Positions 7,960 to 17,446 of a DNA stretch of 33,081 nt are shown in pieces. The notes below the pieces were generated by a model. That model worked only from the letters and a program-made list of their open reading frames with translations. It was not told the DNA's origin and did not search any database. The position numbers and the translations under genes were made by a program. Each line of letters begins with the position of its first letter. The first letter of the stretch is position 1. This stretch comes from Bacteroides sp. (GTDB taxonomy: Bacteria; Bacteroidota; Bacteroidia; Bacteroidales; Bacteroidaceae). The stretch covers positions 1 through 33,081 of the forward strand of contig JASLCG010000123.1 in NCBI GenBank assembly GCA_030151885.1, given 5' to 3'.

Positions 7960-9501
7960 TTAATAGCTTTTCATCATTTCCTTGAAGTACCATAACATTC
8001 TTCCATAATTATCTAAAGAGATATACTCATTTTCATTATGAATAGTTCTTTGTTCAAATGCATTTAATAATACTGGTATAAATCTATAAATGTGATTACT
8101 TACTATTTGATATTTATATGCATCTGTACCTCCTATAGTGATGTAAGAAGAGATAATAGCGTTAGGATAGAGTGAATTAATTTTATCTTTTATATTTTTA
8201 AATCCGATAGCATTTGTTGGAGATATACTTGACGGTTCACGTTCTGATATTATTTCAACTTGTGTATTATAGTCTTTACAGATATTATTAACATGCTCCA
8301 TTACTTGTGCAACTGTATTATTAGGAAGAATTCTGAAGTTAACAGTGATTTCAGAGGTTGATGATAAAACATTTGGGGCATCACTGCTTTTAGCCATTGT
8401 TATAGCTGTAGTAGTTCTTATTAATGCATTTGAAGCAGGAGATTTCTCTAGAGTTTTGAGTAGTATTGGTTTTAATAACCATTGATTGGCAATAGCTAGT
8501 TTTGAGGTAAATCCCATTTCACCTCCAATATTATTTAAAAACTCCGAGATAGGGGGAATAATAGTTGCTTCAAACTGTTTACTATTTAATTTCTCTATTA
8601 TTTCAGCAGCATATACTAGAGAACCCTTAGCAGGAGGCATTGAAGAGTGTCCTCCTAATCCCCTAACAGTAATTTTTAATGTTAGAAAACCTTTTTCTCC
8701 GACTCCAACCAAGGCTAATGGCTTTTGAATGGCTTGCATTGCAGATCCTGCAGAAGCCACAATTCCGCCCTCATCATATACTGCTTCAAATGTTAAGCCT
8801 TTGTTTTTAAAATATGAAGCTATTTTTAAAGCACCTTGTCTACCACTAACCTCTTCATCATGTCCAAAAGCAATCCAAATATCTCTTTCAGGTTGAAAAT
8901 TCTCTTCTATAAGTGCATCAGCACTCTCTAAAATAGAGAACAACATATTTTTCATATCAAGTGTTCCTCTGCCATAAATTCTACCATTTACGACTGCACC
9001 CGAAAAAGGAGAATAATCCCATGATTCTGCAACCTTATTTATGGGATCTATTGGAGTGTCATTAGGTCGGAAAAGTGTATCTGTTGCAAAAGTAGTTGTT
9101 GAGTCGTACCCAACTACTGGTACTACATCGTAGTGTGATAAAAATAGTACAGGTTTTAAGTTACTGTTTTTTCCTTTCCAATGAAATACTAGACTATAAT
9201 TGTTAATGGTATCTACACTCATAACATTGTAAATGTTAGGATATACTTTAGGAAGATAAGCCATAAACTCTTTGAAAGGTTCAAAGTTGGTATCCTCGTA
9301 TATTGCATTGCTGATTGTTGGAATTCTTATTCCTCCTATAAATCTCTTAATAGATTTATTTGATGGTTTAGGGATTACTACAGCTACATTTTTTTCTTTG
9401 TTTGAAGTTTTAAAGGGATATGTGTATGTTTTAATAACTAGAATAAGTATAACACATACTAGTAGGGCTATAATGCCGATAATTAGTCGTTTTAAAGTCA
9501 T
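7960..9501 (-). CDS. Membrane-anchored M20-family metallohydrolase (PM20D1/carboxypeptidase-like)
   Basis: A 513-residue protein with an N-terminal hydrophobic segment (residues 5-23), probably a signal anchor placing the enzyme in the periplasm. The di-zinc M20 motifs are complete: LSHYDVVPV (His123, Asp125), YGRGTLDMKN (bridging Asp182), GHDEEVSG (Glu216/Glu217) and VYDEGG (Asp243). The C-terminal His lies in RTIHNENEYISL. The dimerisation (lid) domain begins near GVGEKGFLTLKITVRGLGGHSSMPP. The length and the PF/SP spacing around residues 140-165 resemble carboxypeptidase S/PM20D1-like members. These hydrolyse peptides or N-acyl amino acids. The actual substrate is unknown. It is transcribed away from the hybrid sensor gene, with a 334-bp shared upstream region. 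Nothing ties it directly to glycan use. Confidence 0.85.
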   Translation of the reverse strand: MTLKRLIIGIIALLVCVILILVIKTYTYPFKTSNKEKNVAVVIPKPSNKSIKRFIGGIRIPTISNAIYEDTNFEPFKEFMAYLPKVYPNIYNVMSVDTINNYSLVFHWKGKNSNLKPVLFLSHYDVVPVVGYDSTTTFATDTLFRPNDTPIDPINKVAESWDYSPFSGAVVNGRIYGRGTLDMKNMLFSILESADALIEENFQPERDIWIAFGHDEEVSGRQGALKIASYFKNKGLTFEAVYDEGGIVASAGSAMQAIQKPLALVGVGEKGFLTLKITVRGLGGHSSMPPAKGSLVYAAEIIEKLNSKQFEATIIPPISEFLNNIGGEMGFTSKLAIANQWLLKPILLKTLEKSPASNALIRTTTAITMAKSSDAPNVLSSTSEITVNFRILPNNTVAQVMEHVNNICKDYNTQVEIISEREPSSISPTNAIGFKNIKDKINSLYPNAIISSYITIGGTDAYKYQIVSNHIYRFIPVLLNAFEQRTIHNENEYISLDNYGRMLWYFKEMMKSY

Positions 9502-9780
9502 AAGAAATATATTGTTATTTGTAAATATAGAACCTGATATTATATTTTATGTAAAAATAATAATCGGGTATTATTTTTTAGGCATTAATACCGATGTTTT
9601 TATAGGATTAAATAAAAAAGATTTGATATGTGACTGAATACTTAATATAAATGTAGTATTATAACTTATTTAATAGACTGATTATGAATTGGAACTGTTT
9701 TAATAAAGGTATCCTCATAAAACGAATTTTATATTTAATACTTAAGAGTACTTATATTTGCCAGTAGTGTATGAATCTGA

Positions 9781-9814
9781 TTTGTTACAATGTGACTAAA
9801 ATATAGTATCTTTG
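9781..9814 (+). promoter_or_regulatory. Promoter of the hybrid two-component system gene
   Basis: TTTG (9781-9784) and TATCTTTG (9807-9814) match the Bacteroidota -33 and -7 elements, with 22 bp between them, about a base longer than usual. Transcription would start near 9820, leaving a leader of only about 15 nt before the ATG at 9836. This shows that the in-frame TTG at 9812 lies inside the promoter and is not the start codon. Confidence 0.65.
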
Positions 9815-9835
9815 TTTCCAACTTTATATAAATCT

Positions 9836-12800
9836 ATGTTAAGATTAAGAAGGAAAAACACACTAATACTATTTTTTATCCTCTCTTTTTTTCAAAATGT
9901 AATGGCTATTCAAATTTATCAATTAGGAATTGATAATGGCTTAACACAATCTTCAGTTCTGTCAATAGCACAGGATTCATTGGGTAGAATGTGGTTTGGT
10001 ACGGAGGAGGGCTTAAACGTTTATGATGGTTTTAAAATAGAGACATTTCAATCTAATCAAGAAGTGTTTCAAGAAAACCAAAGAAAGAAGATATTTGGTA
10101 ATAATATCCAGAAAATAGTACTATCTAAAAAACAGGAATTGTATTTTATATCCGACTCAAGACTATTAAAATACAGTTTGCAAAGCGAGAGATTTGACTT
10201 TGTCTCTAATACTTGCTTAGCACTTGATTTTGATGGTGAAAATATCTTGTTTGCAACTTATAACGGCATATATACTGTAATTGATGAAAAGTGTAAACTA
10301 TTTTATGAGTTTGAACACAGTGTGAATGTAACATCTATAAATAAAGTGGATAATAGCATTTATGTTGGAACTAAATCGGGAGTATATGTTTTAGATAGTT
10401 CTGCTAAATTAATTTCTATTATTAAAAATATTGATGTTTTTAATACTTATATCGACTCAAACAAACAATTATGGATAGCTACTAGAAATAATGGTGTATA
10501 TAGATATTCTATCAATAGTCAAGAAGTAAATCATTGGAATGTTTCCCAAAAAAAACAGAATGCGAATCAGTTTCTTTTGAGTAATGATGTAAGATGCTTT
10601 ATCGAGGATGAATTAGGAAATATTTGGATTGGCACATTTCAGGGTTTATCTTTATTTAATACAGATAAAGGTGAGTTTGTATCATGTCCTGTAGAAAAAC
10701 AACACAATGGTTTATCTCATGAATCAATATATGCTCTATATAGTGATGTGCAAGGCAATATTTGGGTAGGAACATATTATGGCGGAGTAAATTACTTTCA
10801 GCCTTATAGCAATAAGTTTACCTATTATTCAGGTGAAGTAAATAATAATAATAGCTATCAGTTAAATTCAACTATAATTGGAGATATGGTTGAAGATAAA
10901 GATAAAAATCTATGGATTTGCACAGAAGGTGGTGGGTTAAATATTCTTTCTAGGGATATAAGTAAATTTAAATACTTAACCCCTCAGTGGAGTGTAAATA
11001 ATATACAATTTTGGCATCGAAACTTAAAGGCAATAGTTTACGATGAGCTAAAAGATAAAATGTATATAGGCTCATATACAGGAGGCTTAATATCCTATGA
11101 TATGGTAACTAAAAAATTTAAATATTTTTATTTAGATTATGCAGAATATCCGAGTAAGCTGGGACATCAAGTTGACAGACTAGCCATTTATAATAGATCA
11201 CTAATTATTCAGATTAAAGGAGGGTTATATACGTTAGATTTAGATGATTTAGAGAATCCGAAATTTGAGCCTTTATTAAATAGTAGAAGATATGAAAACT
11301 ACTGGATAAAATCTTTCTTTATTGATTCTAAAGACAATATATGGATTGCAGGATTTGATTACCTTTCAAAGCGATCTTTAAAAGATAAATCACAGTTTAA
11401 GAAATTCTACCCATCAAAATACACTTATGGTAAATTCTCTATAACATCTTTCACTGAAGATAAGGAGGGTAGTATTTATATAGGAACAAGGGGATCTGGT
11501 GTATATAAATTTGACTCAAAAAAAGATAGTTTCATTCACTTTTCAGAACAGAATGGAATGCTATTGAGTGATTATTGTTACGATTTAAATGTCTCTACAA
11601 ATGGTACTGTTTTGGTTTTAGGTAATAAAGGTTTAACATTTTACGATCCCAAATTAAATTGTTCAGAGCTTTTTTCTCTTGAAAACAACCCTAAATCTAT
11701 AAGCTTCAATTTGGGTTCTAAAATATATGTGTCTAAAGATTCCACACTATTCATAAGTGGTATTAATGGGTTAATTGCTTTTAAAGAGAATAATATAGCA
11801 GAAAATAAAGACTCAAATAATATCTTTTTCTCAAAACTCTTGCTAGGAGGTGCTCCTGTATCTGCGCTTAATCATAAAGATGTTATTGATAAAGCTCTTC
11901 CATTTAGTCGTATTATAAATCTACAACCACATCAGCAAGAATTTAAAATTTATTTAGGTTCTAATAATTATAATTCGTCTAAGCATTTTATTTATGAATA
12001 TAAACTAGAAGGGCTAGATAGGAAATGGAGTACTATATCTGTACCTGTAATTACTTATACTAACTTGAACTATGGAAAGTATAGGCTTTTAGTGCGTGCT
12101 AAGTCTAGTAATTATGGTAGTAATAACACGAGTAAAGAGGCCTTTTTAGATATTATTGTAGAAGCTCCTTTCTATTTGACATGGTGGTTCAAATTACTCA
12201 TTATTTCGTTATTATTAATGTTGTTAATTGGAGGTGTACTTTTTAAACTAAAACAGGTAAAGTTAGAGTCAAAATTACAATTAGAAATCAAAGAGAGGGA
12301 TAAAATAGAAAAGTGGGGAAGAGATAAAACCAATTTTTTTACGGCCATTTCTCATGAGTTTAGAACTCCTTTAACTTTAATAATATCTCATATTGATTAT
12401 GTACTTAATCACATTGACTTACCTGGTAAGTTTAAGAAGGACATGAAGAGTATTCAGGTGAATGCCGACTCTTTGAAAGAGTTGTCTTCAGAGTTAATTT
12501 TATTTGAAAAGGCGCAACAAGATGCTTTAAAAATAAATGTCTCTAAAAATGACATAATAGAAGTTATTAAAAATATATGTGACTCTTTCTTAGTAATAGC
12601 TAAGTCTAAGAGTATTAGTTTGAGATTAAATGCCCCTAACCACCCTTTGTTTCTATGGATTGATGTAAAAGCTTTTAAAAAAATTATCACAAATTTATTA
12701 AGTAATGCACTGAAATTCACCGAAGAGAATGGACATGTAGATCTTATATTAATAGAGGATAAGGATAAAGTGAAAATTCAAATTATTGATGATGGTTGTG

Positions 12801-13888
12801 GTATATCTTTAGAGGAACAGAATCAAATATTTGAAGTCTTTTATAGAATAAATAATATGTCTTTTAAAAATGGAACAGGTGTTGGTCTTCCTTTAGCAAA
12901 GCGTATGGTTGAATTACACAAAGGTTCTATACAAGTTAATAGCGAGGTTGGTTATGGCACTATATTTACTGTCGAATTTTTTAAAGGATACAATCATTTA
13001 CTTAATGAGAAGTTGGTAGTAATTGATTTTAATGATGTTACTTCTCAGCTAGATTACTCTGTATCGCAGCAGTTTGAACCTCAAATAAACTTAGATGCCA
13101 AAAAGAACGATGATAAAGAATACTCTATTTTAATAGTTGAAGATAATAGAGAAATATCAGTTCTACTTTATAACATATTTAATGATATATATAATGTTAC
13201 GTTAGCCGCAAATGGGAAAGAAGGGTATGAGTTAGCTTTGAAAAAAAAGCCAGATATTATATTGAGTGATATAATTATGCCTGTTATGGATGGCTTTATG
13301 CTTTGTCAGAAAATAAAGAATAATCCCAACTTAAGTGATATCCCTGTAGTTTTACTTTCTGCATTATCATCGGAAGAAGAAAAAGAAAAAGCATATACTT
13401 GCAAGGCAAATGCCTTTATAACAAAACCTTTCTCTAGCTCTCAATTACTACTACGTTGCAATAATATTCTGAATAATTATCTAGCACTAAAAAGTAAATT
13501 TGTACATGATAAATTCAATAAAGGAACATCGGACACGTTGATTACTAATAATTCAGAAGATGCAGAGTTCATAGCAAAAATAGATAGGGTTATAGAAGAA
13601 AATTACTCAAATGAAGAGCTTGATGTTGATGCAATTGCAGAGTTGTTGTACATGAGTAGGTCTTCATTTTATGACAAGTTTAAGACTTTAAAAGGAATCT
13701 CACCAAGTGAGTATTTACGAACATATCGTATGCATAAAGCCTCTCTATTTTTAATTGAAGAACCCTTACTGCCAGTATCTGAAATAGCTTATAAAGTAGG
13801 TTATTCAACACCTCATTATTTTAGTAAATCTTTTAAATCATTATTTAAATTATCTCCTTCGATGTATAGAAAACAAAAAGGTATATAG
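9836..13888 (+). CDS. Hybrid two-component system sensor/regulator (HTCS) of the PUL
   Basis: A 1350-residue single-chain sensor and transcription factor. In order it has a signal peptide, then two beta-propeller units of ligand-sensor repeats at about 30-690 (GRMWFGTEEGLNVYDG, GNIWIGTFQGLSLF and similar). A Y_Y_Y domain follows at about 700-778, then a transmembrane helix at 784-804. Next are HisKA with FFTAISHEFRTPLTLI (phospho-acceptor His840), HATPase with NLLSNALKF, DDGCGIS and GTGVGLPLAK, and a receiver domain with ILIVEDN and LSDIIMPVMDG (Asp1145). The C-terminus is an AraC helix-turn-helix (VSEIAYKVGYSTPHYFSKSFK). In such proteins an oligosaccharide from the target glycan binds the periplasmic propellers and turns on the neighbouring susCD genes. 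The gene lies directly upstream of two susCD pairs. All catalytic residues look intact. The ligand cannot be read from sequence. Confidence 0.95.
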   Translation: MLRLRRKNTLILFFILSFFQNVMAIQIYQLGIDNGLTQSSVLSIAQDSLGRMWFGTEEGLNVYDGFKIETFQSNQEVFQENQRKKIFGNNIQKIVLSKKQELYFISDSRLLKYSLQSERFDFVSNTCLALDFDGENILFATYNGIYTVIDEKCKLFYEFEHSVNVTSINKVDNSIYVGTKSGVYVLDSSAKLISIIKNIDVFNTYIDSNKQLWIATRNNGVYRYSINSQEVNHWNVSQKKQNANQFLLSNDVRCFIEDELGNIWIGTFQGLSLFNTDKGEFVSCPVEKQHNGLSHESIYALYSDVQGNIWVGTYYGGVNYFQPYSNKFTYYSGEVNNNNSYQLNSTIIGDMVEDKDKNLWICTEGGGLNILSRDISKFKYLTPQWSVNNIQFWHRNLKAIVYDELKDKMYIGSYTGGLISYDMVTKKFKYFYLDYAEYPSKLGHQVDRLAIYNRSLIIQIKGGLYTLDLDDLENPKFEPLLNSRRYENYWIKSFFIDSKDNIWIAGFDYLSKRSLKDKSQFKKFYPSKYTYGKFSITSFTEDKEGSIYIGTRGSGVYKFDSKKDSFIHFSEQNGMLLSDYCYDLNVSTNGTVLVLGNKGLTFYDPKLNCSELFSLENNPKSISFNLGSKIYVSKDSTLFISGINGLIAFKENNIAENKDSNNIFFSKLLLGGAPVSALNHKDVIDKALPFSRIINLQPHQQEFKIYLGSNNYNSSKHFIYEYKLEGLDRKWSTISVPVITYTNLNYGKYRLLVRAKSSNYGSNNTSKEAFLDIIVEAPFYLTWWFKLLIISLLLMLLIGGVLFKLKQVKLESKLQLEIKERDKIEKWGRDKTNFFTAISHEFRTPLTLIISHIDYVLNHIDLPGKFKKDMKSIQVNADSLKELSSELILFEKAQQDALKINVSKNDIIEVIKNICDSFLVIAKSKSISLRLNAPNHPLFLWIDVKAFKKIITNLLSNALKFTEENGHVDLILIEDKDKVKIQIIDDGCGISLEEQNQIFEVFYRINNMSFKNGTGVGLPLAKRMVELHKGSIQVNSEVGYGTIFTVEFFKGYNHLLNEKLVVIDFNDVTSQLDYSVSQQFEPQINLDAKKNDDKEYSILIVEDNREISVLLYNIFNDIYNVTLAANGKEGYELALKKKPDIILSDIIMPVMDGFMLCQKIKNNPNLSDIPVVLLSALSSEEEKEKAYTCKANAFITKPFSSSQLLLRCNNILNNYLALKSKFVHDKFNKGTSDTLITNNSEDAEFIAKIDRVIEENYSNEELDVDAIAELLYMSRSSFYDKFKTLKGISPSEYLRTYRMHKASLFLIEEPLLPVSEIAYKVGYSTPHYFSKSFKSLFKLSPSMYRKQKGI

Positions 13889-13982
13889 TATAATAGTTAG
13901 TTATCTCATTGATAATAACAAATCTTTTTGTGTCCTATATCGATATTAAATAAATCTGTTAAATGTATTATTATATACATTT

Positions 13983-14017
13983 ACAAATACCTATATATGT
14001 GATATATAGGTATTTGT
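13983..14017 (+). terminator. Hairpin terminator after the HTCS gene
   Basis: A perfect 16-bp stem (ACAAATACCTATATAT and its complement) with the 3-nt loop GTG, followed by ATTTTGG. It begins 94 bp after the HTCS stop codon and separates the regulator from the susCD operon. The T-tract is short. Confidence 0.65.
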
Positions 14018-14023
14018 ATTTTG

Positions 14024-14054
14024 GTTGTATAATTTTGTACAACAATTATACAAC
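14024..14054 (+). promoter_or_regulatory. Nested dyad upstream of the susCD operon, candidate operator
   Basis: A perfect 11-bp inverted repeat, GTTGTATAATT...AATTATACAAC, is separated by 9 bp that contain the palindrome TTGTACAA. It lies about 220 bp upstream of the first susC and 98 bp upstream of a candidate -7 box. An AraC-type dimer of the upstream HTCS could bind such a site. This is inferred from position and symmetry only. Confidence 0.4.
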
Positions 14055-14151
14055 TCTTATATAGTTAGAATAAATGCTTTAACACTCTGATTTTGGATAA
14101 AAATGCCCTATTATATGGATAATATTTAATCGGTATAGTATCAGCAGTTTT

Positions 14152-14159
14152 TATATTTG
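14152..14159 (+). promoter_or_regulatory. Candidate -7 box (TATATTTG) for the susCD operon
   Basis: Matches TAnnTTTG and would give a leader of about 105 nt before the first susC, a length I would regard as ordinary for susC genes. No good -33 TTTG is seen, which is acceptable for an activator-dependent promoter. The leader also holds an imperfect inverted repeat at 14225-14246. Confidence 0.4.
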
Positions 14160-14272
14160 TTTCTTAAAGTTAACCAAGTTTAATACGTAATCTATTTTCA
14201 ACTAAGGGAGTAGATTATTAGTTGTTGATTTATTTCAATAAACCAACTGATATAATATTAATTCTATAATCT

Positions 14273-17200
14273 ATGAGAAACAAAAATCGGCGAACAAAGT
14301 GCCTTCAATTCGTATTGGTAGGCTCTTTGTTACTGCTACCGCAGCTTAGTATGGCATCTCCTGATGTATCTACTAAATTTGCTATTCAAAAAAGTGATGT
14401 AGTACATCAAAAAACATCCAAATTAACAGGAGTTGTTCGAGATGATATGGGGCCCATTGCTGGGGCTAATGTGTTCATAAAAGGAACTACAAAAGGAGTA
14501 ACAACAGACTTTGATGGTAATTTTACACTAGAAGTTCCCGAAGGGAAAATATTAGTGTTTTCTTTTATAGGCTGCATCGAACAAGAGGTGCTTTACAAAG
14601 GACAAAAAACACTTAATATAAAACTAGAAGAAGATGTACAGACACTAGAGGAGGTACAAGTTATTGCGTATGGTACAGCAAAAAAAGTTACTATTACGGG
14701 ATCTATGTCTTCTTTAAATACCGATGAATTACTTAAAACTCCAGCATCTAGTATGGCTAATGCTTTAACTGGTAAAGTAACAGGTTTATCGGCTGTTCAA
14801 TCTACAGGTCAACCTGGAGCAGATGACCCTTCTATATATGTACGTGGCGTAGGCTCATTAAATCCAGGACAATCTAAGCCATTAATGTTAGTAGATGGGG
14901 TTGAACGTTCATTCTTCCAGTTAGATCCAAATGAGGTAGAAGATGTAACCATATTAAAAGATGCTTCTGCAACTGCTGTCTTTGGAGTAAGAGGGGCTAA
15001 TGGTGTTATTATCGTTACAACAAAAAGAGGTAAAGAGGGGCCTGCTAGAATAAACTTCTCCACCTCTATAGCTGTGCAGCAGCCAACACGTATGCCTAAG
15101 TTTTCAAATAGTTTTGATTACGCTACTCAATATAACTCTGCACAGTTAAGGGATGGTGTTTCTGCAGATGCTTTGGCTTTTTCACAAGAGTCTTTAGACG
15201 CATTTAGAACTCACAGTAACCCTATTGCTTATCCAGATATAGATTGGGTAGACATGCTTGTCAAAAATCAAGCTCTTCAATCTCAGCATAACTTAACGAT
15301 ATCTGGGGGTACTAAAAAAATACGTTATTTTACCTCTTTAGGGGTGTTTACACAAGATGGCCTTTTTAAAAGCTTTGAAAAAGACTATAACAGTAACTTT
15401 AGATATAATAGATATAACTATCGTGTAAATTTAGATATTGATGTAACCAAAACAACATCAATGAAAATAAACTTAGGTGGAAGGGTTAATAATAAACGCT
15501 CTCCTAATTACGAAGGTGGTTCAAATATAACATTCTTATTTAGAGATATATATTGGGCTACTCCTTTCTCAGGTTCTGGTATTATTGATGGTAGAAGAGT
15601 TTTACCAGATAGTAAGAAGATAGCCAACTTACCAGGTGAAGTACGAGATGCTTTATATCCATATTATGGTAATGGGTATAACACAAACGATGGTAATACT
15701 TTAAGTTTTGACTTTGTACTAGAGCAAAAATTAGATGTTATAACAAAAGGTCTAAAGGCTCACTTTAAAGGGGCGTATAATAGTGGAGTAAATCAATTTA
15801 AAATAAGAAAAGGCTCACTTCCTAGTTATGAAGCTATCGTAAGTGATAATGGAGAAATTAACTACCGTAAGAATGGCGATAGAGTAGAGCTAGGCTATGA
15901 AGAGAGTATAGGAAAAACACGTAACTGGTATACAGAGGCTGCACTAAATTATAAGAGAAGTTTCGGTAAACACAACGTAACAGGGTTAGTTATGTATAAT
16001 CAATCGATGAAATATTATCAAGGAGGAGGGTTTAATGGTATTCCTCGTAGTTACATTGGTTTGGTTGGAAGAGCTACATATAACTATAATACACGATACT
16101 TAGTCGATGCAAACATTGGATATAACGGTTCTGAAAACTTTGCTCCTGGTAAAAGGTTTGGGGTATTCCCTGCTGCCTCTTTAGGTTGGATTGTTTCTGA
16201 AGAGAAGTTTATGTCTGCTCTAAAACCTACGTTATCTTATTTAAAGCTAAGAGCTTCTTATGGTAAAGTAGGTAGTGATCAATCTGCAGATGGAGCTAGA
16301 TTTTTATACTTGCCAGATGTATATAAGGCAAAGGATGGAGGGTATAACTTTGGAACAAATGTTTCAACCTTTATACCTGGTGCATCTGAAGGGAAAAAAG
16401 GAAATCCAGATGTTACATGGGAAACTGCTGCAAAACAGAACTATGGGGTTGATATTCATTTCTTTGATAGTAAGTTAAAGTTGAATTTTGATTACTTTAT
16501 CGAGAAAAGAAAAAATATTTTAACAAGCAGACAAGTTGATCCCGGATATTTAGCTGTTAAGTTACCGATTGCTAATATTGGAAAGGTAAATAATAAAGGA
16601 TACGAATTAAATATACAGTGGAGAGATAATATTGGCAAAGTAGGTTACTATGTAGGATTTAACATGTCTTATGCTAAGAATAAAATCATTTTTATGGATG
16701 AAATCAATTATCCATACGATTATATGAAAAAAACAGGAAAACCTGTTGGTCAAATGTTCGGATACAAAAATGATGGGTTTTTCTCACAAGAAGATGTTGA
16801 AATATATGCACAAGAAAAAGGTAAAACAATACCAGATCATGGTGCAGGATTTGTACCTAAACCAGGAGACGTTAAGTATAAAGACTTAAATGGTGATGGT
16901 AAAATAGATAGCTATGATAGAGCAGCTATTGGAAAACCGATGTATCCATTATTGTCAGGAGGATTAAATCTTGGACTAAATTATAAAGGATTCGATTTTA
17001 GTGTCACGCTATCTGGTGCAGCTAAAACTTCAAGAATGCTATATGATATATTTAGAGAACCATTTGGGGCAACTAATGCTCGTTCATTAATGCAATATAT
17101 GATTGACGATGCATGGACTCCTGAAAAAGGCAATTCTGCAACTGCTCCTGCAATCTCTTTTACAAGTAAACAAAATAATTATGCCGATTCAGATTTATGG

Positions 17201-17428
17201 ATTCGCGATGCCTCATACATTCGTGTAAAGAATATTGAACTCGGCTATAACTTCCCAGCTAAATGGTTGAAGCCCGCTCATGTTAGAAACTTGCGAGTGT
17301 ACGTGTCTGGTTATAATTTGTTTACGTTCGATAAATTAAAAATTGTTGATCCAGAATCTAACCCAACTAACACTTCTATGTATCCAGTAGTAAGGGTATT
17401 TAACCTCGGTGTTAAGCTAGGATTTTAA
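14273..17428 (+). CDS. SusC-like TonB-dependent outer-membrane transporter 1
   Basis: 1051 residues. A signal peptide (cleavage near MASP, residue 29) is followed by a CarboxypepD_reg-like domain at about 48-120 (LTGVVRDDMGPIAGANVFIKG). Then come a TonB-box-like EEVQVIAYG (126-134), a plug domain at about 138-253 (SIYVRGVGS, LMLVDGVERS, ILKDASATAVFGVRGANGVI) and a 22-strand-type barrel ending in the aromatic terminus VKLGF. An NGDGKID calcium-type loop, common in this family, is visible late in the barrel. With its SusD partner it would import oligosaccharides across the outer membrane, powered by TonB. It is the first gene of a four-gene susCDCD operon. The susD starts 18 bp downstream. Confidence 0.95.
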   Translation: MRNKNRRTKCLQFVLVGSLLLLPQLSMASPDVSTKFAIQKSDVVHQKTSKLTGVVRDDMGPIAGANVFIKGTTKGVTTDFDGNFTLEVPEGKILVFSFIGCIEQEVLYKGQKTLNIKLEEDVQTLEEVQVIAYGTAKKVTITGSMSSLNTDELLKTPASSMANALTGKVTGLSAVQSTGQPGADDPSIYVRGVGSLNPGQSKPLMLVDGVERSFFQLDPNEVEDVTILKDASATAVFGVRGANGVIIVTTKRGKEGPARINFSTSIAVQQPTRMPKFSNSFDYATQYNSAQLRDGVSADALAFSQESLDAFRTHSNPIAYPDIDWVDMLVKNQALQSQHNLTISGGTKKIRYFTSLGVFTQDGLFKSFEKDYNSNFRYNRYNYRVNLDIDVTKTTSMKINLGGRVNNKRSPNYEGGSNITFLFRDIYWATPFSGSGIIDGRRVLPDSKKIANLPGEVRDALYPYYGNGYNTNDGNTLSFDFVLEQKLDVITKGLKAHFKGAYNSGVNQFKIRKGSLPSYEAIVSDNGEINYRKNGDRVELGYEESIGKTRNWYTEAALNYKRSFGKHNVTGLVMYNQSMKYYQGGGFNGIPRSYIGLVGRATYNYNTRYLVDANIGYNGSENFAPGKRFGVFPAASLGWIVSEEKFMSALKPTLSYLKLRASYGKVGSDQSADGARFLYLPDVYKAKDGGYNFGTNVSTFIPGASEGKKGNPDVTWETAAKQNYGVDIHFFDSKLKLNFDYFIEKRKNILTSRQVDPGYLAVKLPIANIGKVNNKGYELNIQWRDNIGKVGYYVGFNMSYAKNKIIFMDEINYPYDYMKKTGKPVGQMFGYKNDGFFSQEDVEIYAQEKGKTIPDHGAGFVPKPGDVKYKDLNGDGKIDSYDRAAIGKPMYPLLSGGLNLGLNYKGFDFSVTLSGAAKTSRMLYDIFREPFGATNARSLMQYMIDDAWTPEKGNSATAPAISFTSKQNNYADSDLWIRDASYIRVKNIELGYNFPAKWLKPAHVRNLRVYVSGYNLFTFDKLKIVDPESNPTNTSMYPVVRVFNLGVKLGF

Positions 17429-17446
17429 CTTTAAAGACTAATAATA

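Noticed and set aside
9812..9835. In-frame TTG at 9812 as the start of the hybrid sensor gene.
   Set aside because: It overlaps the -7 promoter box TATCTTTG. The ATG at 9836 is followed directly by a good signal peptide.
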